Source: Eukaryota sp. TZLM1-RC (lineage: Eukaryota > Metamonada: BaSk clade). From it: 64,000 nucleotides of DNA. Numbering within the stretch: position 1 is the stretch's first letter; each line of letters begins with the position of its first letter. Under the pieces are notes generated by a model. The model worked only from the letters and a program-made list of their open reading frames with translations, was not told the DNA's origin and ran no database searches. The stretch is from positions 434,001 to 498,000 of the forward strand of contig JAUPSS010000002.1 of NCBI GenBank assembly GCA_040285825.1, written 5' to 3'. Below, one piece after another: positions 18,925-29,966 of this stretch. The position numbers and the translations under genes are program-made.

Positions 18925-21075
18925 TCAGCTTAAATACAAACTAACAACATCAGACTTTGTAAAAGATAAATTGCACACAGGACACCTTCGTTCTCTCCGA
19001 TGAAGGCGCTCTTCTATGCAATTCCTACACGTGGAATGACCGCATTTAGATAAAACAACTTCTTTATCGTTAATTCTGCAAAAGCACTTGATACGTTGGT
19101 AAAGAGCATCCCTTTCCTCCTCCAAATTAGTTACAACATGGGATACATCTCGTTGTACGGAAGGTTCTTCAACTAATTCAATTTCACCTTCTTCTGCTTC
19201 ACCACCCAATCCCACACTTTGAAGTTTCTTTCGTAGTAGCTGATTCTGTTCATCAGCAAAATGCAGAGCAGTTTCCAGTTGAGAAGTTTCCTCTGCAAGC
19301 TTCTTCTTGTGCGATTCCAGCTGATTTAGTTTATCATGAAGAGAATCAATTTCTTCACGAGCCTTTAACAGTTGGGCCAGTTCTTTATCCTGGGCAGAGG
19401 TGGCAGACTTGGCCGCAGCATCACTTTGGGAAAGGCTAAACACCAGCTGTTTCGTTTCGAGCGCTTCCTTCTCTCGTAATTGTTCAGCTGCTTTCAGTGC
19501 TTCCTCAGCTGCCTCAGTACGGATTCTAGCAGCATCAGCTTCTCTTTTATACTCCAGGAAACAACGTTTCAGGGCGTTGATTTGGGTCTTGAGGTCATGC
19601 CTGGCTTGTAACAGCTTAGTGTTAGCATCATCCTTGTCTTTTAATTGGCTAATGAGTCGGCTGTTCTGATCAATCATTTTTGATAGTTGGCTGGCAACGT
19701 CATCAAGTTCAAGCATGAGTTCGTCGAGCTCTGAATCACCTGTTTCCTTCCTTTCAGATCGAAATTCCCGCTTATTGACCTGTTCTAGTCTATTTTTGAG
19801 CTCTTCAATCAAAATTTGCTGCTCCTTGACAACATTAGAACCTGTAAGTTCAGAAATGTCCGCATCATGATTAAGTTCTTCCTTGGCTTTGTATTCGTCA
19901 ATGACCTTTGACAAGCTAAATATTTCATCTTGAGCCTTAGTGAGCTGCTGTTGAATACTTGCCGCTCTTGCATCAGCATGCCTGGTTGCCATATGGACTT
20001 GATCCTTAGAATTCTGAGTCCAAGTTGTTAGGCTGTGAATCAAGTTGGCCTTGGTCGTCTCAAGCTCCTTAGATTTGTTGGCAACCCTCAAAAATTTATC
20101 ATAAGTCCTAGTCCAGAGCTGAGACCTTCGGACAGACTTATCATCAAGAGAGACTGTCGTTTGAGAAGCTAACTGTTCCCTTAAAGAGGTGTTCTCTCGT
20201 TGTAGGTCAGTGATGGTGTTACTCCTCGTGCTCAACTTTGCCTTTAGATCGGCAACCTCAGCAATCAAATCAACGTCAGCAGGTCCCCCTCCAGCCGAGA
20301 AAGTCTCAAGTTTTCTTCGTAGCTCAAAATCAGTTTGATTGCATCTTTCGACTTCTGCCTTGAGCGCTTCAAGGTCACTTTCCATCTTTAAATTTTGTTC
20401 CGATAATTTATTATTATCTTCAACTATTTTAGCTAACCTACGACCTAATTCTTCTAATTGATTGTCCTTTTCTAATAAAATTTGGTCTTTTTTGAGGATA
20501 ATAGACTTTAATTCAGCCTCTGTATCGGTTTTCTTTGTGTTAGTTGCTTCAAGTTGTGCACAGCGAGTTCTGAGCTGGCTGACAATTGACTCCAAGTGTG
20601 AGGTACGGTCAATTTGTTCAGCAGAAAGATTGGAACATTGAGAATCACGTTGAGAAACGAGAGTACGAACTGCAGCAAGAAGAGATGCGAGAAGGCTATA
20701 AGTAGGTGAGAGTAACTCCTTGAAGTTAGAGGGAACTTGTGAAAGACTCTCAGGGAATGGAGACGTACAAAGACGTTGGAAAAAGTTAACATAATCATCA
20801 GGAGGGCGTGTGGGAAGCTGTTCAAGGTGAGCAATAGGGTCTACGAGGCCAGTTTCAGTCAACGTGACAGACAATTCTCTCGTGAGTGTCTCCCATTGTG
20901 ACCTCAATTCAGCAAGTGTGGAGTCTACATCACACTGATGCTTATCCTGAGACGCTATTATGCCCTTGAGTCTAGAAATCTCCTCCTTTTGTTCAAAAAG
21001 CTTTGTACGAATTCCCACATTTTGTTGTTGAAGTGCAGCAAGTTCCGGGTTCGTGGTGAGACTCGGGCTTGACAT
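18925..21075 (-). CDS. BRE1: BRE1 (RNF20/40)-type RING E3 ligase for histone H2B
   Basis: This 716-residue protein is nearly all heptad coiled coil. It ends in a C3HC4 RING over the last 45 residues: CFCRINDKEVVLSKCGHSTC, then CIEERLHRRERRCPVCNLSF and SLYLS. A C-terminal RING finishing a few residues before the end, after a long coiled coil, is the layout of BRE1/RNF20/RNF40. These ligases, with RAD6, put one ubiquitin on H2B during transcription and so permit H3K4 and H3K79 methylation. Length agrees with yeast BRE1 (700). The ATG is the first in frame. It is tail to tail with the WAPL-like gene, 61 bp apart. Confidence 0.88.
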   Translation of the reverse strand: MSSPSLTTNPELAALQQQNVGIRTKLFEQKEEISRLKGIIASQDKHQCDVDSTLAELRSQWETLTRELSVTLTETGLVDPIAHLEQLPTRPPDDYVNFFQRLCTSPFPESLSQVPSNFKELLSPTYSLLASLLAAVRTLVSQRDSQCSNLSAEQIDRTSHLESIVSQLRTRCAQLEATNTKKTDTEAELKSIILKKDQILLEKDNQLEELGRRLAKIVEDNNKLSEQNLKMESDLEALKAEVERCNQTDFELRRKLETFSAGGGPADVDLIAEVADLKAKLSTRSNTITDLQRENTSLREQLASQTTVSLDDKSVRRSQLWTRTYDKFLRVANKSKELETTKANLIHSLTTWTQNSKDQVHMATRHADARAASIQQQLTKAQDEIFSLSKVIDEYKAKEELNHDADISELTGSNVVKEQQILIEELKNRLEQVNKREFRSERKETGDSELDELMLELDDVASQLSKMIDQNSRLISQLKDKDDANTKLLQARHDLKTQINALKRCFLEYKREADAARIRTEAAEEALKAAEQLREKEALETKQLVFSLSQSDAAAKSATSAQDKELAQLLKAREEIDSLHDKLNQLESHKKKLAEETSQLETALHFADEQNQLLRKKLQSVGLGGEAEEGEIELVEEPSVQRDVSHVVTNLEEERDALYQRIKCFCRINDKEVVLSKCGHSTCRNCIEERLHRRERRCPVCNLSFTKSDVVSLYLS

Positions 21076-21395
21076 CTGCTTAGGTTATGATAGCAATATC
21101 AATTTCTTTGCAAAGATGTGGTATAAATTGAATCTTACTTTTCTAAACCTTCATGCTCTTCACAGCTCTTTGCAATCTTTTTGGTCTACATTATTTTGAA
21201 TATGAGAGTGTGTAATTCATTCCCAAGTTTGGAACACTGTTGCCATCCCTATCCCAATAGACACCACATTCACTGTTGCACAGTGTACCAGTCCATGCCT
21301 AGCGACCAGTTTGTTATTATCTCTTTGTTGATTTCAATTTTGTTGTAGTGCACGAATCCCCCCCCCCAACTTGATTCGAATGTTGTTTCTTTGAT

Positions 21396-22195
21396 CGGAT
21401 ACCATTGTACCGCGAAGATTTGGACTGTGTGACACTAATGAAGCGTTTGTAACAAAAATGAGATTATTTTGGAATATTCCCATTAATCAAATATTTTTTA
21501 AACAAAATGTATTTGTTCGAATTCACCTCAACTCACTTTGCGCCATGCTCTGAATTGTTCTAAATTGATAACCTATCGTTCTTCATTACATGATGCTGTT
21601 AGAGACACTGATTTCAATATGGTTCGAACTGCAAGAATCTCGTGTATCAAAGAGCTTTAGCTGAAAGAAACAATGTCAATGAATGATTTTGGTTCTGATG
21701 ACAGAGGTGATATATACTGTGATTGGATTGAGAACTCTGAAGCTGTTGTTGACTTTTTCTCATGCATTGTTGCAAATGACACTTTGGTTCAAAGAAGAAA
21801 ACTTAGTCTTGTAGATGCACTCGAATTTAAAGCCAAAGAAAAGCATAGAAAATATGACAAAGATATTGAAGCAGCTATTGCTGATAGAAATAGACCACTT
21901 GTTTTTATTGTTTTTATCATTTTCTATGAACAAAAGACTATCAGTAGAAGCAGGAACCTTGGTGAATGATTTCCAAAAAATGGTTAAAGAAAAAACAATT
22001 AAAAAAGATTTGATATCTTTTTATGGCGCTCTCGAATTCAATTTGCCATTATTAAAAGATTGCACCGGTTTTTCAATCAAATTAAAGAATCTTTAGCTAG
22101 ACATCAAGCAGATCAAGATTTTGGAGAGGAAACCTTGGTTGCATGCATTTCGTCCCATTAGTTATGAGTTTATTTTGTAAGTGTGCAAGTTCAAT
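21396..22195 (+). mobile_element. LINE 3' portion, subfamily A: zinc finger and endonuclease, broken
   Basis: The DNA parallels 63070-63860 over most of its length, starting around an IVPRKFG-type segment. It holds the remains of the C-C-H-C finger with the following L-I-T-Y-R-S-x-L-H-D-A-V segment and the endonuclease segment DDRGDIYCDWIENSEAVVDF. A frameshift near 21950 precedes the terminal helix. Several stops and shifts break the frame, for example the TAG at 21658-21660. The 3' UTR motif TCGTCCCATTAG is at about 22150. A run of ten or more C at 21358-21369 lies just upstream. Confidence 0.85.
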
Positions 22196-22737
22196 AAATA
22201 TTACGGAGTCAAGAAATGGTTAAACACTGACCATAATAGGGCTTGTTTGTTTTTTCTAGCTTTAAGTTGTACCATTTATGGTTTATTAAAATGACTTTCT
22301 ACTTCGTCAGTGATTAACTTTCTACGAATAAGATCTCAACAGATCAAATTTGAACATAGTAGAGGTAGGAAAGTTGCTCCAAAGTTGCGAATCTAAAATA
22401 TATGATAATGTACAATGGTTCAAACAAATTTTATATAAAATGAGGTAAGCTTGTGATACACTAAAACTAAAAATTGTAGGAAATGAGACAATTTGAGCTA
22501 CTAAATTGACAAAGAGACTCATTGTTTCAACCATAGCTATAAGTTTAAATAACCTGACACAGTTTCTGTTTTCTCAAGACTACATTTGGAGTAAACAAAT
22601 GTGTAATTGCACATCTTAATAGGTTTATTTGTGTAGGGTTCGGTTTATTGGAATAAATTGAACTAATCATTTCTCTCCTTTAATCAGCTATTAGACAGGA
22701 ATTTGGTAAAAAAGGAAGACCACAAACAATGATTTAT
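22196..22737. other. Intergenic, no feature seen
   Basis: About 540 bp of A/T-rich sequence without a supported gene. A minus-strand frame at 22322-22534 encodes 70 hydrophobic residues and has no family. The 3' end of the GID8-like gene lies at the right edge. Confidence 0.4.
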
Positions 22738-23322
22738 TTACATGCGTGACTCTAAAACAGATTTCAACTGTACAAGTCGTCCAAGGGTTGGAAACAGAGA
22801 AAGAGACTCCTTATTTAGCCAGCCTTCTTGCATCATCAACGCTTCATTTACATCATTTGCTACCAAAAATCGACACTTTGGGTCCAGTAAACGGTCTACA
22901 TTGAACTCACCACGTAGTTGAGGATCATCAATGACCAGGAGGAGTCCTAGCTCACCAAGCCGATCTATAAACTTCTCCGGGGAACATCCCAACTCAGCGA
23001 GGTTGGAGGTAAATTTGTCGGTTATTTCCATCCAATTGTCAGGAGAATCTTGGAACTGATCTATAAGCATTTGGGAATATAATTTGAAAGCTAACTCTTC
23101 TCTTGTTTGTAGCAGTATAGGATCTAGTTCGTGAATTAGGGAAATAGCTGTTGGAATATCTTTAGACTTGATTAGAGAGACAATGTTTTTACGTGCAGCT
23201 ATACGATCACAAGGAAACGACACACATAGCCCCGACTCTTTTACAAAGGAAGAGGCGGTTTGTGCATGGCCATTATATAGAAGAGTCGCCAAAACTGAAT
23301 ACTGGGAGAGTTTAAGGGCCAT
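22738..23322 (-). CDS. GID8: GID8/TWA1-like CTLH-CRA domain protein
   Basis: This 194-residue protein begins with a short LisH-like helix (SVLATLLYNGHAQTASSFV) and then a CTLH motif, IKSKDIPTAISLIHELDPIL followed by ELAFKLYSQMLIDQ, which matches GQIQEAI-LINSLHPELLD and FHLQQQHLIELI of GID8. The CRA part has FIDRLGELGLLLVIDDPQLR and an NEALMMQEG helix, as in GID8's A-F-DSPEESPFG region. GID8 scaffolds the GID/CTLH E3 ubiquitin ligase, which in yeast degrades gluconeogenic enzymes. The ATG at 23322 is preferred to the TTG at 23331. It is slightly shorter than human GID8 (228). Another CTLH subunit such as RanBPM's C-terminus is the alternative. Confidence 0.75.
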   Translation of the reverse strand: MALKLSQYSVLATLLYNGHAQTASSFVKESGLCVSFPCDRIAARKNIVSLIKSKDIPTAISLIHELDPILLQTREELAFKLYSQMLIDQFQDSPDNWMEITDKFTSNLAELGCSPEKFIDRLGELGLLLVIDDPQLRGEFNVDRLLDPKCRFLVANDVNEALMMQEGWLNKESLSLFPTLGRLVQLKSVLESRM

Positions 23323-24862
23323 TCTTGACAATATTGGCTATAAGATAACGCCTATATGGGATTGATGTTCTGGATTTTGATCATCTTTGACAAAGCACTT
23401 TGTACATATACGCTACAATTCTTCGCTTGATTTACATCTGTAAGCCCTTTACGAATAGATGTTTAGTACCTCTTCCATGGTCTCCGATTTCAGCACCATT
23501 TCTATGTGTCCACTGTTTTTCTGGGTTCTCACAATTGAAAGAACAACATCTAGTCCGAAACCCATCAATTGACTCGTTTCAGAATTATGTGAAGCTCAAC
23601 AACAATATTTTTAATCAAAGTATTAAGAGAACTATATGTTTATTAAGAGCTGAAGAACTCTAATTAAACTTGAATAACATTGATCACACAAAAAAAATTG
23701 TAGCAGAACGAGAAGCAACTATCCCAATTCAACTTCAAAGACAGAAATTTCCAACAATTAAGTGGTATATTGAAGAAAATAACTAAAAATTAGTATTGTT
23801 TGAGATGTGTATCATCACAAAACATTTAGGAAACTGAGATGGTGGACTGAGATCAATCACACAAGATATTGAGGCGAAAATGATTCAGTGCTTTCAATAA
23901 GTAATTGTTAGTCTTGAACAGGTGTCAGAAGCAAATAAATGGGACTATATTTCGGATATTTCAAAAGTTAAGAAATAGATAGAAATAGAATTATATTTCA
24001 AGATCAAAAATACAGTCATTTACAACACAATCACCCTGATCATCATTTTTCTTTCGCAAACTGCCAGAGTTACGTCTACAGCGAACTATATCTCTTTCAT
24101 TTTGGTCATCAATTCAGAACAATTCTTAGAAAAGTGACTTGAATCCGACGAAGAAATAAAAATTTTCTTTCAAGTCTAAAAATGTCCAAGAAATAAAAAT
24201 AAAGTAAAGTAAAATAGAAGTTTATTTAGTTTTTCCAATACAGGGTCTTCAATAGTATTTACTAGTAGTATTGTTCATTAGTACTTCGAAATTATGCTCA
24301 AGTAGAGAGTTTACAATTCCTATGTAAAATAAACTACATTATCTTTACTGTATGACTCCTAACCGTAGCCAAAGACCATCATAATTGGTGATTCCAGTAA
24401 AGTTGTTATTGAGACTAGAGACAAGGAACATCGAAAACACATGAGATTTAAAGAACCCACCAGGAGAAAAGGTCTGATACTTGTTTCCAAATCAAGGTTG
24501 GTTAAAAGATCTTTTGAATTAATAAACTTTCAACGAACTTCAAAACAGTTGTTGTCCTTTCAATAGTAAGATGTCGAATAAAACAGTTGAAACAGTCAGA
24601 TGGTGGAACAACCCGAGGCAATTGAAGAGACATGAGATGACTATTCATCAACACTTTAATATGTGCAAAGCATACGAAACTTTGTGGAATAGAGATAGAA
24701 ATACTTCAATTAATAACTAGACAAACGCACATGTTAATGGTGGATTTAGAATGGTATACCCAAGAGCCAACGTGATAAAAGAAGGTGTAAAGGAGAACAT
24801 ATTCCAAATCTGAAAAACTTAAAACTTTGGGGTTAGACTCTTATATCATTGTTACAGTCAGA
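23323..24862. other. Long intergenic stretch with degenerate coding debris
   Basis: About 1.5 kb holds no intact gene. Plus-strand pieces look coding-derived: 23400-23663 ends NIFNQSIKRTICLLRAEEL, 23690-23780 gives IVAEREATIPIQLQRQKFP, and 24570-24720 gives KTVETVRWWNNPRQLKRHEM followed by TIHQHFNMCKAYETLWNRD. Basic residues, tryptophans and His/Cys spacing suggest remains of one or more mobile-element proteins. No family can be named. Confidence 0.4.
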
Positions 24863-25897
24863 ATGACATCTCAACACAACGTTCCCAGTAATGTTTCTGG
24901 TAGTATTCCCCCCTCTGCCAGCATTGCCGAACCCACCATAACTTCTTCAACTCAACCTTCAGTGTCCAATGGTCCTCATACTGTGGCATATGGAATGGTT
25001 ATGGACCCTGCCTCAGAAAAAGTTCCTGTAGGAGCTGTTGAGATTTCCATGAAACATGCTTTCCTAAACAAAACTTTGACCTTCATCAGCCAGTGTTCTA
25101 GAGCAAGTTGTAGTTGCTTATTTGTTCAATTCAATGGACGTATTGAACGGTATTCTTGGTCAGATATTGTATCTTTATTACACAGTGTATATGGTACCAT
25201 CACCAGAAGCAATCCCACCATAACCTCTGTCGTTTATTTTACTCCCATGCGCCCTTCTTTTTTTGCAGATAGCCATATTCAAACCCTTTTCTATGATGAC
25301 GAGGTACCAGAATTCCTTTCCGGCATATTTGAAGGACGCTCTAAGCTATCAATGCCTCCTCTTGTCCTTCGTAAGCTTACCTTTCCAGTTGACTCTGAAT
25401 CTCTTAATGAATTCCATTCTGCTACCAAGGATGGTTCTTTGTTCTCTCAACAACATGTTTTCGTTGGAGGAACGTTTGATCGTCTTCACAATGGTCATAG
25501 GCTTTTACTTCAATCAGCAGCGTATGCGACCTGTGGAAAGTTAACAGTTGGAGTCACTAGTGACGATATAATAACCCATAAATCAAATTCGCATTTGATT
25601 CAGTCTTTTGAACAACGATACGCTTCTGTCCATGCATTTCTACTTGATGTTGCATCCAACATTGTCTTTGAGGTGCGCGAATTGTTAGATTCTGCAGGCC
25701 CGGCTCTTCTGGCTCCTGAGGGCTTGCTGGTTGTAACTGATGACACATTGGAGAATGGAAATAAAATCAACGAAAGGAGAAAGGAACGAGGACTTAAACC
25801 CTTAGAAATCGCAGTGATTGATACATTATCCATACCAGACGGAAGAACTCTTTCTAGTTCTATGTTGAGAGAATCAGATTCTACAAGTGTTGATTGA
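24863..25897 (+). CDS. PPAT: Phosphopantetheine adenylyltransferase (eukaryotic PPAT, CoA synthesis)
   Basis: This 344-residue protein carries the nucleotidyltransferase fold at about 195-335: VFVGGTFDRLHNGHRLLL (the G-G-T-F-D and H-x-G-H nucleotide site), VGVTSDDI and GRTLSSSMLRE (the I-S-S-T-x-x-R counterpart). It transfers AMP from ATP to 4'-phosphopantetheine, the penultimate step of CoA synthesis. The first 190 residues resemble the extra N-terminal region of eukaryotic PPAT/CoA synthase and start with a Ser/Thr/Pro-rich tail. No dephospho-CoA kinase domain follows, so unlike human COASY it is monofunctional. The ATG at 24863 is the first Met; the open frame starts upstream at a TTG. It converges with IFT144, 91 bp apart. 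Confidence 0.92.
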   Translation: MTSQHNVPSNVSGSIPPSASIAEPTITSSTQPSVSNGPHTVAYGMVMDPASEKVPVGAVEISMKHAFLNKTLTFISQCSRASCSCLFVQFNGRIERYSWSDIVSLLHSVYGTITRSNPTITSVVYFTPMRPSFFADSHIQTLFYDDEVPEFLSGIFEGRSKLSMPPLVLRKLTFPVDSESLNEFHSATKDGSLFSQQHVFVGGTFDRLHNGHRLLLQSAAYATCGKLTVGVTSDDIITHKSNSHLIQSFEQRYASVHAFLLDVASNIVFEVRELLDSAGPALLAPEGLLVVTDDTLENGNKINERRKERGLKPLEIAVIDTLSIPDGRTLSSSMLRESDSTSVD

Positions 25898-25988
25898 TAA
25901 GATTGATTTGATTGTAACGTGAAGGGAATAATTTATAGCTTAAACAAAATTAATATACAAAAAACTAACCAAAAAAATACACAAAAAA

Positions 25989-28900
25989 TTATTCATTTTC
26001 CATTTCTTTCCCACAATACCAAATGGTTAATTCCCTTAAATATGATTCCACATCAGTAAGTAATTCCAAATCATTTGGTTCAACAGTTGATGAACATAAT
26101 GCACAATTCTTGTAAATGGAAAGATGCTCAACAAACTGAGAAAAGCTACCAGGGAACCGACACGAAGGACAAAAGGTCAAATCATCAGAAGTAATTGCCA
26201 ATCCAGTAATCAAACAAAAAGGAACGATAGATTTGCAGCTTTCACAAGATCCTGCTGTAATTGAAATAGGAAACGAACAGAAGGGACATGGTGACGTTTC
26301 ATCAAGAAGATTTGATTGAGACTTGTCCCTTTTCCTTATAATTCGTTCTATCTTTGATCTATACTGAGAAGGAACTTCCTCCACCATATCTGACTGCATT
26401 AATTGACTGGCATAGTGGAAAGAAGTCTCTCGAAGTCCAGCTTTTTGACACTCAACTACCAGGGAAATGAACAAAGACACTCGATGCTGCATGAATACCT
26501 CGCTATCAACGACCCTCAAAAGCATCAAAGCAGCAAAATCGTGCCGGCCCCTTTTAATCAACTGTCTCGTGATTACATATGAATGCAGATTACGTAGCAT
26601 TGAATACAGCTTGGTTGGCAACTTAAAGCCAGCCTCACCATCCTTGATTTTAGACAATGTCGTATACAAAGTATTTCTTGCATCCAAGTACTTTCCAGTT
26701 TCAACTTCCTGCCCAGCAATAATAAGTGCCGTCTTTGCTGCTTGGCTATAGTGCCCTAGCTTCACATAAAGAGTAAATAGATGGTGAACATCTTTTGGTT
26801 TTCCATCAGAATCTCCCATCAAGTAATCAAATAAAGTTCTGATCAGCAGTTCATTATTGGACTGAGCAGCAACATCTATGGCATCATCAATGGCATCAGC
26901 TTCCAAATAAAGCTTAAGTGCCTTGTGAAAATGTCCTTTTGATTGGTGGAAAGAAGCAGCGGTATGGGGTCTACCATTAGCTATTGCCAATTCAGATGCT
27001 CTATCAGAATCGCCAGTAATGAACAAAAACTCTACCAATCCATCTACATCATTGATGGATTCACAAAAGTCAGCACAAACGCTAGCAGCTGTGACGTCCT
27101 TGGTGTCTCTAACAAGAGTGAAAGCCTCTGAGACTGAATCCAAGTTGTACAGTAGTATTCGAACATGATCAGCTAATGAATCAGCAGAGAGGTAAGCTTT
27201 ACTCGCTTCAGAGTAGATACCATTGGCTTCACACTTCCTTGCGTAATCAATGAGAAGCTTTGGGGAGTGTACTGCCTGGATAATCTTGGAACATTCACTC
27301 AGTTCATTACCAGCAAGGAGTAGTGCCACTGCCTTTTCATGAGCTCCTGTTTTCCTATACAACTTAGCAGCAATTGAGGTTTGTTGAAGTGAAGCAAGAA
27401 TATCCGCACATTCAAGAGCAAGTTCTTTGTTTTGGCTCTTGTACGGAATTTCTGCAATTTCTATATTACCACAGCGTAATTCACACTTAATAATCCCATT
27501 ATTACAAGCCTCTATTTGTTCCTCTGAGAGACTCTCTTCTCCTGATAAAGCCTTTTTGAAGTAAATCAAAGCTCTATCGTACTCTTCAAGCATTTCCAGC
27601 TGTTCCGCGTAGTTGAGGCAAATCAAAGGAACTCTGTTGGGACAGCAATAAGAGCTGAGAGAAAGTGCTTCTTCCCAATTGTGGAGATCAATTGCAAGTT
27701 CAAGGCATTCCATAGTGTTGTTACCTAATTCAAACTGTTTTTTAGCATTATCTAAATCATCCAAAAGTATTGAGCAATACGCCTTTAGCTCTGAAACGTT
27801 CTCCGTCCTTGAGAAGGTCTTGATGGCCATGTAGGATGCGGCATCTCCCAGCTGCCGAGAAGCTAGTTCTGCAATGGTGAGATCCAATGTTTCCAATGCC
27901 CGAACAACAAGCCGTTGATAATATTTTCGATCTTTCAATTGAAGGGCAACTTCCCATGCCTCACGTAGTCTACCAAGTCTTAAAAGTTGATTGAAAGCTT
28001 CCCCGAGCCTTCCAACAGACGACAAGACTGAAGAATGAGAATCCAACACAATGGCCGAAAGACCAAATCCTTCAATAAAAGAGAAGACCTCCCCATTGAG
28101 CAAAACCAAGGGAATTGATTCTGGGGAAAGGACATTTGTGTTGGAGATGAGTTCTATAGAAGGGCCTGTGATGGTATTTGGGGTTGAAACGTAACAGTGA
28201 GCATGGTGAGAGAGATCAATGACGGTGAAACAAGATTGGTCGACATCATCCCAAATGATTGATTTTGTCGATGACGGAAACTCTGGAATTTCAAATACTG
28301 ATGACGTGACAGGGTTGATTAATGAGCCATTCCCGTCTAAATCAACAGTGACTATTCGAGTAAAATATGAATTCGGATATAAATTAGTTAATGGTAATGG
28401 CGTACTGATTTCAACTACAACTGAATTAAACACGAGGGAATAGAGAATTAATCCACTATTAGTTCCAAAAGCTACAAACTCGGAACCAATTCCCACATCA
28501 AGAATTTCGTGGTGATCATTTAGGGGAAACCAAACCTCCTCGAAATCATCATTCTTTTGGGAGTGTAACAGAGCACGTTTTCCCATTCTAACAATCACGT
28601 GATCTGAGGTCAGTGCCACGTCATCAACAGTTGTCAAATACTCTCTATGACCTAATAAAGCCATAGTTGAAGGACTCCCAATCTGCTCAGGCAACATTCC
28701 TTGATAATACCAAACCAAGCTGTTGATACAAACCGCCAAACAATACCCAGACCCAAGGACAACAACAGCTGGTTCTTGGGTAAGATTAGCCTTCATGAGC
28801 GGGACAGGGGGTGAACCTGGAGGAAAGCCGTCTGGAAGAACACAATCAAAGATGGTGACTTCATAGAGAGAAGTCATGTGAGCTACCAAGGAGGAGAAAG

Positions 28901-29966
28901 AGGAGGTAAGAACTGGTGTGCGGGTAGCCTCGGCAAAGACGTGACCATCGACTGTAGACACGGTCAGAATTCCACCGTCTGACCCCCAGGTAACTGATTG
29001 AAAACTATTTCCTGTTTCTGCCTGAGTAATTGACTGAGGTGACGTGATACTCCAATCAGTTGTCGATATCAACTCAACCACCTCCTCATACAGCACTGCT
29101 ACCACTGAACAAGATCCCAAATGCTGACTAGATTTACTAAAGGTGAAGCAGTGAGAGAGACCTAGAACAGGTGAGGTTCGTAATAAGTGGTGGCGAACTA
29201 CTCTGGTTACTGATAGTTGGCCTTGTTCGAGGTATTTGAGCTGAAGAATGGACACGTTGCCGCTATCCTGGCCAGTTATTAAATGAAGGTCAGGTAATGG
29301 TTCAAAAACAGAGATGGAGGTCAAATCTAGCCTGTGTAGGGGGGAGTTAGTGGAGGTGCAAAACGAGTAAAGAGTATTGGAACAAAGAGCCAAGCACAGT
29401 TCAATAGACTTGAATGATGTAAAGGAAACTTGACTGGGAACAGAAGGTAGGCTGACGTGATCTCTGATTGACTCGTATTGACTGGGTTTGGAAATGGAAA
29501 TGGTCTTATCCTCAGACGCCAAAACCAACAGATTAGAAGGAGTCCAAGTAACCTTGGTGATTCTTTTTTGATGTTTTCCAATAAACTTACCCATTCTCTT
29601 GGTGGTTGAGTCATAGATAAAGAAAGCTCCCTTGTCTGTACCAATAGCAAGAACAGAGGACTTGGGAGACCATGCGAGAGAAGTTACAGGTCTAGCTGTG
29701 GGTATAGAAGAGTGTGTAGCAGAGGCTGATTCAAAGAGGGTTATTTGCTGTTGATTTAAAACAGAAATGGCTAGGAAATCACCGTTGAACTCCCAGGATA
29801 TAGAAGCACGTTTGTTTGGAACTGGTATAGCAGATATAAGACTACCTTGACGATCATAAATAGAAACTGAGCCAAATAAAGAAACTGCTATCATATTAGA
29901 ATCAGGACGCCATTTACAGATGGCCCCACCAGTATCAGAGCTGGGGGGACTGATGGAGAAGAGCAT
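25989..29966 (-). CDS. IFT144: Intraflagellar transport protein IFT144 (WDR19)
   Basis: This intact, intronless gene of 1,325 residues has two N-terminal WD40 propellers (about 1-620; WRPDSNMIAVSLFGSVSIYD, LVLASEDKTISISK, and LAWSPKSSVLAIGTDKGAFF). A long TPR/alpha-solenoid follows (about 640-1200). The C-terminus is Cys-rich and zinc-binding (about 1215-1310): CPFCSFPISI, CESCKS, CPSCRFPGSF and CALCS. GKHQKRITKVTW matches human WDR19 GKHTKRITCGCW closely. IFT144 is a core subunit of IFT-A, which drives retrograde transport and import of membrane proteins into cilia. Length matches WDR19 (1,342). Together with the B9 protein at 55.4 kb this shows that the organism builds a cilium or flagellum. 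Confidence 0.93.
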   Translation of the reverse strand: MLFSISPPSSDTGGAICKWRPDSNMIAVSLFGSVSIYDRQGSLISAIPVPNKRASISWEFNGDFLAISVLNQQQITLFESASATHSSIPTARPVTSLAWSPKSSVLAIGTDKGAFFIYDSTTKRMGKFIGKHQKRITKVTWTPSNLLVLASEDKTISISKPSQYESIRDHVSLPSVPSQVSFTSFKSIELCLALCSNTLYSFCTSTNSPLHRLDLTSISVFEPLPDLHLITGQDSGNVSILQLKYLEQGQLSVTRVVRHHLLRTSPVLGLSHCFTFSKSSQHLGSCSVVAVLYEEVVELISTTDWSITSPQSITQAETGNSFQSVTWGSDGGILTVSTVDGHVFAEATRTPVLTSSFSSLVAHMTSLYEVTIFDCVLPDGFPPGSPPVPLMKANLTQEPAVVVLGSGYCLAVCINSLVWYYQGMLPEQIGSPSTMALLGHREYLTTVDDVALTSDHVIVRMGKRALLHSQKNDDFEEVWFPLNDHHEILDVGIGSEFVAFGTNSGLILYSLVFNSVVVEISTPLPLTNLYPNSYFTRIVTVDLDGNGSLINPVTSSVFEIPEFPSSTKSIIWDDVDQSCFTVIDLSHHAHCYVSTPNTITGPSIELISNTNVLSPESIPLVLLNGEVFSFIEGFGLSAIVLDSHSSVLSSVGRLGEAFNQLLRLGRLREAWEVALQLKDRKYYQRLVVRALETLDLTIAELASRQLGDAASYMAIKTFSRTENVSELKAYCSILLDDLDNAKKQFELGNNTMECLELAIDLHNWEEALSLSSYCCPNRVPLICLNYAEQLEMLEEYDRALIYFKKALSGEESLSEEQIEACNNGIIKCELRCGNIEIAEIPYKSQNKELALECADILASLQQTSIAAKLYRKTGAHEKAVALLLAGNELSECSKIIQAVHSPKLLIDYARKCEANGIYSEASKAYLSADSLADHVRILLYNLDSVSEAFTLVRDTKDVTAASVCADFCESINDVDGLVEFLFITGDSDRASELAIANGRPHTAASFHQSKGHFHKALKLYLEADAIDDAIDVAAQSNNELLIRTLFDYLMGDSDGKPKDVHHLFTLYVKLGHYSQAAKTALIIAGQEVETGKYLDARNTLYTTLSKIKDGEAGFKLPTKLYSMLRNLHSYVITRQLIKRGRHDFAALMLLRVVDSEVFMQHRVSLFISLVVECQKAGLRETSFHYASQLMQSDMVEEVPSQYRSKIERIIRKRDKSQSNLLDETSPCPFCSFPISITAGSCESCKSIVPFCLITGLAITSDDLTFCPSCRFPGSFSQFVEHLSIYKNCALCSSTVEPNDLELLTDVESYLRELTIWYCGKEMENE

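Noticed and set aside
24863-25897. Bifunctional CoA synthase (COASY)
   Set aside because: The protein ends right after the adenylyltransferase S-S-x-x-x-R motif; there is no dephospho-CoA kinase P-loop.
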